Below are positions 16,349 to 24,175 of a DNA stretch of 64,000 bases, in pieces. Both the position numbers and the translations under genes were made by a program. Source of the DNA: Sphingobacterium sp. ML3W (lineage in GTDB: Bacteria; Bacteroidota; Bacteroidia; Sphingobacteriales; Sphingobacteriaceae); assembly GCF_000747525.1 (NCBI RefSeq), contig NZ_CP009278.1, positions 3,286,001 to 3,350,000 of the forward strand, read 5' to 3'. The notes under the pieces are model-generated. The model was given only the letters and a program-made list of their open reading frames with translations, was not told where the DNA came from and ran no database searches. Position 1 is the stretch's first letter, and every line of letters begins with the position of its first letter.

Positions 16349-18259
16349 TTAACTACTAAAGTAACCTCTTACATTTTTACCTTCTACCCAATTCATAAAA
16401 GCTTTATTCACGACCTTATTCCCACCGGGAGTTGGATAATTACCAGAGAAGTACCAATCTCCTTTATGATCCGGACATGCAATATGTAAGTTATCTAAAG
16501 TTTGGAAAATCACTGTAACTTCCGCTTTTAAATGGTGTGGCGTAATAATTCTCGCAATTTCATTGGATATTTCATCATCTGTAAACGGCTCGTAAATGGC
16601 TTTTACATAATTGTCAATATCATTAATATCAGCCGTAATGGAAACTAAACATTTTTGATAAACTTCATCAATAATGTGTGCTAAACCGCGTTTTCTCAAT
16701 AAAGAAACAGCTGCTTCAAAAGCAATAAATTCGCCCATTCTAGACATATCAATACCATAACAATCTGGGTATCGAATCTGTGGTGCCGACGAAACAATTA
16801 CAATTTTTTTAGGATTCAGGCGATCTAAAATCGTTAAGATACTTTGTTTTAAGGTAGTTCCTCTTACAATCGAATCATCGATTGCTACGATTGTATCTTC
16901 ATAATCCTTTACAATACCATAAGTTGTATCATAAACATGCTGAACCATATCTGTCCGGTCGGCATCTTGTGTAATGAAAGTACGAAGTTTGGCATCTTTA
17001 ACATTCAGTTTTTCGAATCGAGGTTGAATATTTAAAATCTCCTCTAATTCGCCATCTTCAATCTTATCCGCTCTATTTAACAAAGCATCCTTTTGAAACT
17101 CTCTAACGTATGTGTTAATACCATCCATCAAACCATAGTAAGACACCTCAGCTGTATTGGGAATGAAAGAGAACACTGTATTTTTGATATTATTATCAAT
17201 AGCACTTAACACTTGTGGGCATAAAAGAAGTCCTAATTTCTTACGTTCCTTATAAATATCAGCATCCGAACCTCTAGAGAAATAGATTCTTTCAAAAGAA
17301 CAAGATTTTTGTTCAACAGGCTCTCTAAACATCTCTTCAGTAACCGTACCGTCTTTCTTGGCAATTAAAGCATAACCAGGTTTAATTTCCTGTACTTTAT
17401 CGATTGGAATATTGAATGCAGTCTGTATTACAGGTCTCTCTGATGCAACAACAAGTACTTCATCATCTTTGTAATAAAAGGCTGGGCGGATACCCGCTGG
17501 GTCACGCATCACGAAAGCATCTCCATGTCCAAAGATACCAGCAATCGTGTAACCACCATCCCAAGTTTTAGCTGATCGCGTTAAGATTTTTGGAACATCT
17601 AAGTTTTTAGCAATTAGAGAACTGATTTCAATATTAGAATATCCCTCTTTCTTAAACTCATCAAATAATTCTTGGTTTTCATCATCTAGGAAATGACCTA
17701 TTTTTTCCAAAACGGTAACAGTGTCTGCCTTTTCTTTTGGATGTTGTCCCAATTCATACAATTGTTGCAATAATTCGTCAACATTGGTCATATTAAAGTT
17801 ACCAGCAAGGACTAAATTACGAGACATCCAATTGTTTTGTCTTAAAAATGGATGACAGCTTTCAATACTGTTTTTACCATGGGTGCCGTAACGTAAATGG
17901 CCTAATAATACCTCTCCAGTAAAACTAACATTATCTTTTAACCACTGTGTATCTTTAGACTCTTCGGGATAAGCCTTGTGTACAGAAGCAAATTTCTTTT
18001 GTACGTATTCAAAAATATCGGCAACAGCGCTAGATCCCATTGCTCTGTAACGAGATATGTATCTATTTCCTGGCTTCACATCGAATTTAATGGTTGCAAT
18101 ACCCGCACCATCTTGGCCGCGATTGTGTTGCTTTTCCATCAATAAGTACAATTTGTTTATGCCATAGTAAGGCGTACCGTATTTTTCCTGGTAATAAGAA
18201 AGGGGCTTTAACAGTCGAATAAGTGCAATACCGCACTCGTGTTTAATTGAGTCGCTCAT
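16349..18259 (-). CDS. purF: Amidophosphoribosyltransferase-type protein (PurF family)
   Basis: The N-terminus MSDSIKHECGIAL places a Cys at position 9 after a short propeptide, as in enzymes whose Cys nucleophile is exposed by processing; NRGQDGAG and LGHLRYGTHG confirm the Ntn glutaminase domain. The phosphoribosyltransferase half carries the PRPP loop IVAIDDSIVRGTT. The enzyme would convert PRPP and glutamine to phosphoribosylamine, the first step of purine synthesis. At 636 residues it is about 130 longer than E. coli PurF, with an added C-terminal part (after CLVSITADIND). Bacteroidota often encode a second, shorter PurF, so this may be a paralogue. A -7 element on the minus strand (CAAAAGTA, 18277-18284) lies 17 nt upstream. 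Confidence 0.85.
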   Translation of the reverse strand: MSDSIKHECGIALIRLLKPLSYYQEKYGTPYYGINKLYLLMEKQHNRGQDGAGIATIKFDVKPGNRYISRYRAMGSSAVADIFEYVQKKFASVHKAYPEESKDTQWLKDNVSFTGEVLLGHLRYGTHGKNSIESCHPFLRQNNWMSRNLVLAGNFNMTNVDELLQQLYELGQHPKEKADTVTVLEKIGHFLDDENQELFDEFKKEGYSNIEISSLIAKNLDVPKILTRSAKTWDGGYTIAGIFGHGDAFVMRDPAGIRPAFYYKDDEVLVVASERPVIQTAFNIPIDKVQEIKPGYALIAKKDGTVTEEMFREPVEQKSCSFERIYFSRGSDADIYKERKKLGLLLCPQVLSAIDNNIKNTVFSFIPNTAEVSYYGLMDGINTYVREFQKDALLNRADKIEDGELEEILNIQPRFEKLNVKDAKLRTFITQDADRTDMVQHVYDTTYGIVKDYEDTIVAIDDSIVRGTTLKQSILTILDRLNPKKIVIVSSAPQIRYPDCYGIDMSRMGEFIAFEAAVSLLRKRGLAHIIDEVYQKCLVSITADINDIDNYVKAIYEPFTDDEISNEIARIITPHHLKAEVTVIFQTLDNLHIACPDHKGDWYFSGNYPTPGGNKVVNKAFMNWVEGKNVRGYFSS

Positions 18260-18276
18260 ATCTTGATTTGATGTCG

Positions 18277-18284
18277 CAAAAGTA
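18277..18284 (-). promoter_or_regulatory. -7 promoter element of the purF-type gene
   Basis: CAAAAGTA on the + strand reads TACTTTTG on the minus strand, matching TAnnTTTG. CAAA at 18309-18312 could be the -33 element, with a rather long 24-nt spacer. Confidence 0.5.
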
Positions 18285-18356
18285 GCAAATAATTGTAATT
18301 AATTGTATCAAAAAAGTAAGCTGTTTGGAAAAATTACAAGAAGAAGACATCCAAAA

Positions 18357-18854
18357 CTATTTGGTTACCTGCTGCAAAGCCACTTGCAACTCTTTCACAT
18401 CGTCTACACCATCCAAATGTTTTAGTAATTTTTTTGTTTTTGCGTCATATATATAGATTGATGGTGTCTGGCTAGGCTTAAACAATGTGATAAACTGTCC
18501 TTCCTTATCCCAAATAAACGAAACTTTAGGATTAGATTTCAATTTCTTAGCAAACATATTTATAAACCCTTCAACGTAATCCAAATCATTCATGGCTACA
18601 AAATAGAATTTCACATTTTTAAATGAATCTAAATTTTGGGCTATCCCTGCTCCCATTTTCTGGCAATGACCACAGCCTGTCTCGTAAAAATTAAAAATAA
18701 TAAAACCTTCTTTAGGTAAATTATCAGGTCCAAAAGCTTTAGCTGTAAACAGCTCTTGCATAGCGAATGCTGGTATTTGAGCAGGTGCCTGCGCATGCAC
18801 TATGTTGCTTGCCAAGAACAAAAAAGCTATTATTAAATATTTAAACGTTTTCAT
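18357..18854 (-). CDS. Periplasmic thioredoxin-like protein
   Basis: The 165-residue protein has a Sec signal peptide (ending AQAPA near residue 25) and a thioredoxin fold with the redox motif ETGCGHCQKMG (CGHC) after GFIIFNFY, plus the cis-Pro segment SQTPSIYIYD. It belongs to the TlpA/thioredoxin-like group that reduces or exchanges disulfides in the periplasm. It is a stand-alone minus-strand gene upstream of (divergent from) purN; no partner substrate is visible nearby. Confidence 0.85.
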   Translation of the reverse strand: MKTFKYLIIAFLFLASNIVHAQAPAQIPAFAMQELFTAKAFGPDNLPKEGFIIFNFYETGCGHCQKMGAGIAQNLDSFKNVKFYFVAMNDLDYVEGFINMFAKKLKSNPKVSFIWDKEGQFITLFKPSQTPSIYIYDAKTKKLLKHLDGVDDVKELQVALQQVTK

Positions 18855-18999
18855 CGTATTAAAAATAAACTACATTATACAAACCTAAAGATACATGACA
18901 AATCACAGATATGGAGCCAATATGTTAGTTTATTTACAAAATAAAACGTAAGTTTGGTTGATTAACTTTATTTTAAACGTCATTTAACACAATTAAACT

Positions 19000-19572
19000 G
19001 TGAAAAAACGTATTGCCATATTCGCTTCAGGTTCTGGCTCCAATGCCCAAAAGATAATGGAATATTTTAAATATTCTGAAGATGCCGAAATCTCTTTAGT
19101 ATTGAGTAATAATGCTGATGCTTATGTCATCCAGAGAGCTGATAATTTTGAAATACCTGCCCATATCTTTGACCGCGATGAATTTTTTAAATCGGATGAG
19201 ATTGTAAAAATGTTGAAAAACCTAAACATTGACTTAATTGTCCTCGCAGGATTTTTATGGCTAGTTCCCAACAGTTTACTTCAAGCTTTTCCTAATAAGA
19301 TTATCAATATACACCCGGCGCTATTGCCTAAGTATGGAGGAAAGGGAATGTATGGAGACCATGTTCATAAAGCTGTATTGGCAAATAAGGAAGTCGAACA
19401 TGGTATTACAATCCATTTTGCCAACGAACACTTTGATGAGGGAGAAATTATTTATCAAGGAAAATTTAAAGTAGAACCTGGTGACACATTGGAAGTCATT
19501 AAATTTAAAGGTCAACAACTAGAGCACCAGCAATATCCCAAAGTAATTGATAGCTTACTTAAAAAAATGTAA
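19000..19572 (+). CDS. purN: Phosphoribosylglycinamide formyltransferase
   Basis: The 190-residue protein starts with GTG. It carries FASGSGSNAQKIMEYF (phosphate-binding loop), LAGFLWLVP, and the catalytic segment NIHPALLPKYGGKGMYGDHVHKAV with Asn and His, and a later Asp in HFDEGEIIYQ. PurN uses 10-formyltetrahydrofolate to formylate GAR in the third step of purine synthesis. It is near purF but divergent from it and separated by the thioredoxin-like gene, so it is not in one operon with it. Confidence 0.93.
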   Translation: MKKRIAIFASGSGSNAQKIMEYFKYSEDAEISLVLSNNADAYVIQRADNFEIPAHIFDRDEFFKSDEIVKMLKNLNIDLIVLAGFLWLVPNSLLQAFPNKIINIHPALLPKYGGKGMYGDHVHKAVLANKEVEHGITIHFANEHFDEGEIIYQGKFKVEPGDTLEVIKFKGQQLEHQQYPKVIDSLLKKM

Positions 19573-19610
19573 TTTAACATTTTTTATTTAGACTGTTTAT
19601 AAATAATGTA

Positions 19611-19618
19611 TATCTTTG
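19611..19618 (+). promoter_or_regulatory. -7 promoter element TATCTTTG before a small Cys-rich gene
   Basis: TATCTTTG fits the -7 consensus and ends 4 nt before the ATG at 19623, implying a nearly leaderless mRNA. A TTTA at 19587-19590 sits at the -33 position. Confidence 0.5.
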
Positions 19619-19622
19619 CACT

Positions 19623-19802
19623 ATGAATACGTCAGAAATGCAAAGTGGTGGTTATCAAGAAACTTTTTCAAAGGAGAAAATAGATTTTTGCATGGATTCT
19701 AAAGCTTCAAATCCATTTTCTCCTTTTTCATGTGCTTGTTTCAAAAAATGTTGTAAAAAATATAAAAAAGGGAATCGTTGTGGAAAATGTCCAAAGCGCT
19801 AG
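19623..19802 (+). CDS. Small Cys-rich basic protein (59 aa)
   Basis: This short frame encodes 59 residues with seven Cys: one near residue 23 and six in the C-terminal half (FSCACFKKCCKKYKKGNRC, then GKCPKR). The spacing CxC-x3-CC ... Cx2CP resembles small metal-binding or redox proteins. It has a good -7 element just upstream and no signal peptide, and ends 7 nt before the convergent MFS gene's stop. I do not recognise a named family. Support is the promoter, the coherent Cys spacing and the strongly basic composition; a chance ORF would be unlikely to have six clustered Cys. Confidence 0.6.
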   Translation: MNTSEMQSGGYQETFSKEKIDFCMDSKASNPFSPFSCACFKKCCKKYKKGNRCGKCPKR

Positions 19803-19809
19803 CTGAGAA

Positions 19810-21042
19810 TTATTCTTCCACATAATTCAGGTCCTTATCAAAACTCTCTTCCAGCTGCGTGAGTGCATAGATTGCAATTCCAGATAATATAAAGACCATG
19901 ACAAAGGCCGCAATAATGATTCCCCAGAAATTGACAAGAACACCATAAAGCATCGTGGAGGGGATTAAAGCCCCTCGAACAAAATTTGGAGCCGTAGTCG
20001 CTACAGTTGCTCTCATATTGGTTCCAAACTGTTCTGCCGAAATAGTGACAAAAGTAGCCCAATAACCAACACCAAGCCCCATAAAGAAGGATAACCACAT
20101 AAACTTAGTTTCAGATAAACCGTCACTCAGCAAATACCATGACGAGCTTATCAGGATAACCATCTGACAAAGTAATACTACCTTTTTTCGAGATTTTAGC
20201 AATTGTGCCAGTAAACCTGCCAATAAATCCCCTAGAGATATTCCTAGATATGTAAATAATACGCCTTTTCCAGCGCTCAAGGTGATTGGTGCATGGAGTG
20301 CTTTACCGATCTCAGGTGCCTGAGTAACCAATACTCCAACCACAAACCAAATAGGGAGTCCGATACATAAGCAATACATATACCTCTTGAATCGTTTCTT
20401 ATCTGTAAAAAGCATGCTAAACTTCCCTTTGGCAATTGACTTTTGTTCTGCTGTCTTAAATAAACCAGACTCCAGCACACCTACGCGCATAAAAAGAAGT
20501 AACAGCCCCATTCCTCCTCCAACAAAATAAGCTGTCCTCCAGTCGTACTGTTCAGAAATGAAATATCCCAAAACCGCTCCCAAAACACCAACTGTCGCCA
20601 CCAACATTGTTCCATAACCCCGCTTTGATTTATGCATACTTTCACTAACTAAAGTAATTCCTGCACCCAATTCGCCTGCAAGACCGATACCCGCAATAAA
20701 ACGAACAATACCATAGGTCATAACATCTTGTACAAAACCATTTGAAATATTTGCTACAGAATATAACAAAATGGAACCAAACAACACCTTCAATCGTCCA
20801 AATTTATCACCAATAATGCCCCAAATAACCCCTCCTATGAGTAGTCCACCCATTTGCATATTCAAGACAAATTCACCCTGCTTACGCATATCTCCAGGCG
20901 CTACGCCTATTTCTTCAAATGATTTGACACGTACGATAGAAAAGATAATAAGGTCATAAATATCCACAAAATATCCTAGTGAGGCGACTAAGATGATGAC
21001 CCAAAGATTCCTGTTCGACGACATTTTAGATTCAATAGTCAT
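19810..21042 (-). CDS. MFS transporter (metabolite:proton symporter type)
   Basis: The 410-residue protein has about twelve membrane segments. The first holds LGYFVDIYDLIIFS with the acidic residues found in the sugar-phosphate/aromatic-acid symporter branch, followed by GGVIWGIIGDKFGRLKVLFG (loop 2-3 motif) and RFIAGIGLAGELGAGITLVSE. It most resembles MFS carriers of organic acids or sialic-acid-like compounds; the substrate is not deducible. It is a single gene, with its start at 21042 facing the DUF4442 gene. Confidence 0.85.
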   Translation of the reverse strand: MTIESKMSSNRNLWVIILVASLGYFVDIYDLIIFSIVRVKSFEEIGVAPGDMRKQGEFVLNMQMGGLLIGGVIWGIIGDKFGRLKVLFGSILLYSVANISNGFVQDVMTYGIVRFIAGIGLAGELGAGITLVSESMHKSKRGYGTMLVATVGVLGAVLGYFISEQYDWRTAYFVGGGMGLLLLFMRVGVLESGLFKTAEQKSIAKGKFSMLFTDKKRFKRYMYCLCIGLPIWFVVGVLVTQAPEIGKALHAPITLSAGKGVLFTYLGISLGDLLAGLLAQLLKSRKKVVLLCQMVILISSSWYLLSDGLSETKFMWLSFFMGLGVGYWATFVTISAEQFGTNMRATVATTAPNFVRGALIPSTMLYGVLVNFWGIIIAAFVMVFILSGIAIYALTQLEESFDKDLNYVEE

Positions 21043-21121
21043 AGTTTAATTTTTCAATAAAAATATCATTGTATATTGGCTTTTCCAAACTAAATAGCAA
21101 ACGAAATTTAATTAATTATAG

Positions 21122-21129
21122 TAACTTTG
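21122..21129 (+). promoter_or_regulatory. -7 promoter element TAACTTTG
   Basis: TAACTTTG matches the -7 consensus and ends 4 nt before the ATG at 21134; no good -33 TTG is seen at the expected distance. Confidence 0.45.
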
Positions 21130-21133
21130 CTTG

Positions 21134-21613
21134 ATGTTGTATAGTCCCAAATCCCTGAAATGGTTATTAAGAATTTACCCTCCATTTTTATTCCAACGCA
21201 TATGGGTTAAAAGAATTCATACAGACTTTCAAGGCGTTGATGTTAAAATTTTCAAAAGTATTTTCAATAAAAATTCAAACAATAGTATTTTTGGAGGAAC
21301 GATATTTTCTGCAGTAGATCCATTTTATGCGATTCTCATTGATCAACGTTTGCAATCCCATGGTTTTAAAAAAACCGTAGCATGGTTAAAATCCGCTTCT
21401 ATTGAATATAAGAAACCTGGTCTAACCAACCTCCAATTCACCATAAATATAAGTGATCAGGACTTCTATGAATGTATAGACATCCTTAGAAGTCGAGGAA
21501 GGCTTGTTAAAACTTTTTCTGTAGAAATCTTCAATGATCAAAATGAAATATGTGCCATTGCAAAAAACGAAATCTACATTCGTGATCTGAATTTTACATA
21601 TGTAAGAAGATAA
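21134..21613 (+). CDS. DUF4442 hotdog-fold protein
   Basis: A TTG three bases upstream also opens the frame, but the ATG at 21134 is preferred (159 residues). The sequence holds the hotdog pattern of the DUF4442 family, a thioesterase-like group: NSIFGGTIFSAVDPFYAILIDQRL, a central helix after a short strand, then AWLKSASIEYKKPG and SVEIFNDQNEICAIAKNEIYIR. Catalytic function is not established for this family; acyl-thioester binding is likely. It is a single gene between divergent MFS and the SCO/cytochrome operon. Confidence 0.75.
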   Translation: MLYSPKSLKWLLRIYPPFLFQRIWVKRIHTDFQGVDVKIFKSIFNKNSNNSIFGGTIFSAVDPFYAILIDQRLQSHGFKKTVAWLKSASIEYKKPGLTNLQFTINISDQDFYECIDILRSRGRLVKTFSVEIFNDQNEICAIAKNEIYIRDLNFTYVRR

Positions 21614-21720
21614 ATGTACTTAATATCTACTTGATGTATTAAGTACATTTCCTTTAAAAAACATCACTTGATGGAAGTGGGGAAATCAATAACTTTGTCT
21701 TATATATGACACAATTAAAA

Positions 21721-21750
21721 TTGTAAATAAAACAAATTTATCTAAGTTTG
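21721..21750 (+). promoter_or_regulatory. Promoter TTG-N19-TAAGTTTG of the SCO operon
   Basis: TTG (21721-21723) and TAAGTTTG (21743-21750) are 19 nt apart, a good Bacteroidota promoter, 27 nt before the lipoprotein start at 21778. Seventeen bases of it (21733-21749) recur exactly at 44555-44571. Confidence 0.65.
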
Positions 21751-21777
21751 TCATTAATAGACAACAAATATTTCGAT

Positions 21778-22200
21778 ATGAAAAAATTAGCTTTTTTAAT
21801 TACATCAGCTTTTGCAATTACTTCATGTGCAAATAACTCCAGCAGTCAAAATGATTTAGTAAAATCGCAGGAGGAGACCATGAAAATTCATGATGAAATC
21901 ATGCCGCAAGTCAGTGTGTTTGACAAGAGTGCCGTTACTATTGATTCAATTCTTACGAATCTTAATGCTATAAAAGCATCTAAACCAACTTTAGATACAG
22001 CCCTAACTCGTCAAGAATTGACGCTATTGAAAAAAGATCTAGAAGATGCAACGGACCATATGATGGATTGGATGAAAGAGTACAGTACGGACTCCACCAC
22101 TGTGGATTATGCTCATCGCGAGTTAACTCGAGTAAAGGAGATGAAAGCTGTCTTTGATCGGGTGTCTAAAGAGCAACAACAAATTCTAAGTAAATATTAA
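21778..22200 (+). CDS. Hypothetical lipoprotein of the SCO operon
   Basis: The frame opens at 21748, but the promoter's -7 box lies there, and the ATG at 21778 gives a perfect lipoprotein signal (lipobox ITSC, Cys about 17), so the product has 140 residues. The rest is helical (KSQEETMKIHDEIMPQ ... TLLKKDLEDATDHMMDWMKEYS ... RELTRVKEMKAVFDRVSKEQQQIL) and lacks catalytic motifs. It is 1 nt from the SCO gene and so likely works at the cell envelope in the same copper/cytochrome context. Function unknown. Confidence 0.75.
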   Translation: MKKLAFLITSAFAITSCANNSSSQNDLVKSQEETMKIHDEIMPQVSVFDKSAVTIDSILTNLNAIKASKPTLDTALTRQELTLLKKDLEDATDHMMDWMKEYSTDSTTVDYAHRELTRVKEMKAVFDRVSKEQQQILSKY

Positions 22201-22201
22201 T

Positions 22202-22849
22202 ATGATAAAATCACTGCATTTGCGTGCTTCATTTATTGTAGCACTTACAGCACTAAGTTTTATTAGTTGCCAATCTAATACCCCTACCCTTCCTATTTAT
22301 GGACAGCGTGAACCTGTTGAAAAAATTGTTGACGGCGTAACCGTAACCGACACAATCTATCATACTATCCCCGCATTTCAGTTTTTAAATCAAGATAGCA
22401 CTTATACCACGAATAAGGATTACGACGACAAAGTTTATATTGCCAATTTCTTTTTTACGCATTGTCCAAGTATCTGTCCGACAATGAATAGAAATCTATT
22501 GAAAATTTATGAACAGTATAAAAACGATGACCAAGTTTACTTCTTATCTCACAGTATCGATTTTAAATATGACCAACCGTCAGTTTTAAAAGAATATGCC
22601 AACAAGCTAGGCGTCACCAATAACCATTGGAATTTTGTAACTGGAACAAAAGCCGATATCTACGGAATAGCCAATCAATATTTGGTTTTTACAGCAGAGG
22701 ATAAGAATGCTCCGGGGGGTTACGACCATCAAGGACTTTTAGTTTTAGTAGATAAACAAAAGCGAATTCGCGGTGCTTATGACGGAACAAATGACGAACA
22801 GGTAGAAAAGTTGCAAAAAGAACTTGCTATTCTATTACAAGAGAAATAA
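22202..22849 (+). CDS. SCO family copper protein
   Basis: The 215-residue lipoprotein (lipobox FISC) has a thioredoxin fold with the copper-binding FFTHCPSICPTMNRN (CxxxC) and a His in GGYDHQGLLVLVD that completes the Cu ligand set. SCO proteins deliver copper to the CuA site of cytochrome oxidase or help reduce thiols. It is 1 nt downstream of a helical lipoprotein gene and 1 nt from the cytochrome c gene. Confidence 0.92.
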   Translation: MIKSLHLRASFIVALTALSFISCQSNTPTLPIYGQREPVEKIVDGVTVTDTIYHTIPAFQFLNQDSTYTTNKDYDDKVYIANFFFTHCPSICPTMNRNLLKIYEQYKNDDQVYFLSHSIDFKYDQPSVLKEYANKLGVTNNHWNFVTGTKADIYGIANQYLVFTAEDKNAPGGYDHQGLLVLVDKQKRIRGAYDGTNDEQVEKLQKELAILLQEK

Positions 22850-22850
22850 A

Positions 22851-23276
22851 ATGGCTAAATTATATCTTATAGGGATTTTGATTTCTATCTATTTCTTAAG
22901 TTCAATGAGCAGTTGCCAACCAGGACAGGATATCAAAACTGCCCAGTATGCTGTAAATGGACAAAAAATATATAATACGCACTGCAAAAATTGCCATGGT
23001 GACAAAGGAGAAGGTTTGGGTTTATTATACCCACCTCTAACCGATGCTGACTTCCTTGCGAAAAACAGAAATCGCCTCTCCAGTATTGTGAAAAATGGAT
23101 TGGATGAAGAAATTGTTGTTATGGGAAAAACCTTTAACAGTAAAATGCCTGCTAATGAAAACTTAACAGACATCGATATTGCGTACGTACTCACATATAT
23201 TACAACGAATTTCGCGAAACAGAAAGAAATATTTAGTCTTGAAGAAGTCCAAAAAGATTTGAAAGATTATAAATAG
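22851..23276 (+). CDS. Cytochrome c lipoprotein
   Basis: An upstream start at 22824 would overlap the SCO gene; the ATG at 22851 gives a good signal (SMSSC lipobox) and 141 residues. One haem is attached at CKNCHGDKGEGLG (CxxCH), and the distal Met is probably in FNSKMPANENLTD. It is a single-haem electron carrier of the periplasm, in one operon with SCO and the small lipoprotein, and likely serves the respiratory chain. Confidence 0.9.
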   Translation: MAKLYLIGILISIYFLSSMSSCQPGQDIKTAQYAVNGQKIYNTHCKNCHGDKGEGLGLLYPPLTDADFLAKNRNRLSSIVKNGLDEEIVVMGKTFNSKMPANENLTDIDIAYVLTYITTNFAKQKEIFSLEEVQKDLKDYK

Positions 23277-23298
23277 ACAAGATTAATACTATAAAAAG

Positions 23299-23328
23299 AA
23301 GCTTAGTTATCATGACTAGGCTTTTTTT
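23299..23328 (+). terminator. Terminator of the SCO-cytochrome operon
   Basis: AAGCTTAGT (23299-23307) and ACTAGGCTT (23315-23323) pair with one G-T wobble and are followed by T7 (to 23328). Confidence 0.75.
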
Positions 23329-23582
23329 ATTTTAACACTAAGCTCGGTAAAAAAGAAAGGTTTTCAAACGGGGAGAATGAAAACCTTTACTAACCAATTA
23401 TAAACCTAAATTATGATAGTACAAATATAGCCTATCCTAATTAATTAGCAAACTAACTAAATGTTAAATTCTGTTAACTTTTCCGTTACGGATAAATGAC
23501 TGTCAGCAATGAATAAAATCACCTTTTTCATTACATTATTTTGACATTTAGATTTAATAAAAATTTCTACATTTGAAACCGA
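23329..23582. other. Intergenic region with a hairpin and a leader-like remnant
   Basis: After the terminator, an 11-bp perfect inverted repeat AAAGGTTTTCA / TGAAAACCTTT (23356-23366, 23378-23388) is followed by an A-rich stretch and an ATG at 23413 whose frame closes after five codons. It looks like a gene leader without its gene. The TetR promoter occupies the right end. Confidence 0.5.
23568..23575 (+). promoter_or_regulatory. -7 promoter element TACATTTG of the TetR-RND operon
   Basis: TACATTTG ends 7 nt before the ATG at 23583. TTTG at 23540-23543 is a possible -33 element with a 24-nt spacer. Confidence 0.5.
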
Positions 23583-24170
23583 ATGAACGTTCAATATACA
23601 ATAAATAATCCAAAAGTGATTTCCATCTTCGAGACAACCCTTCGGTTGATCAAAGATCATGGATTTCATGGCACAGCCATGAGTAAGATAGCTCAAGAGG
23701 CTGATGTCGCAATCGGCACGATTTATCATTATTTCCCATCCAAAGATGATTTAATCGTTAGTTTGTTTCAATATTGCGGAAATATTTTAAACAAATCAAT
23801 TTTTGAATCCGTACATGAGGAGCTAACGTATAAAGACACATTTTTCCATATTTGGAAAGGCTTTGTAAAATATTACCGAGAAAATGTAGAAATGTTCAGT
23901 TTTTTTGAACAATTTTACTCTTCTCCATATTATCAAGTGAACAGTTGCGAAATTAACGAAACTATTAGTGGTCAGAGAAATATACTTAAATTCTTAACAG
24001 AAGGCATTGATAAAGGCGAACTAAAAAACACCAACGTAGAAGCATTAGCATGCATCTTTTTTGGGACAGCTGTTTCAGCTATTAAAGGAGTAAAGTACAA
24101 CAAATTAAAATCAAATGAAAGCATCGAAGATGTTGTTAACATCATTTGGGATGGAGTTAAAAATAAATAA
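23583..24170 (+). CDS. TetR/AcrR family transcriptional regulator
   Basis: The 195-residue protein has the TetR helix-turn-helix ETTLRLIKDHGFHGTAMSKIAQEADVAIGTIYHYFPSKDDLIVSLF at about 13-60 and a ligand-binding C-terminal domain. It lies 5 nt upstream of the TolC-like gene of an RND efflux set and so almost certainly represses it until a toxic compound binds. The -7 element and start are very close, giving a near-leaderless mRNA. Confidence 0.92.
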   Translation: MNVQYTINNPKVISIFETTLRLIKDHGFHGTAMSKIAQEADVAIGTIYHYFPSKDDLIVSLFQYCGNILNKSIFESVHEELTYKDTFFHIWKGFVKYYRENVEMFSFFEQFYSSPYYQVNSCEINETISGQRNILKFLTEGIDKGELKNTNVEALACIFFGTAVSAIKGVKYNKLKSNESIEDVVNIIWDGVKNK

Positions 24171-24175
24171 TATAT

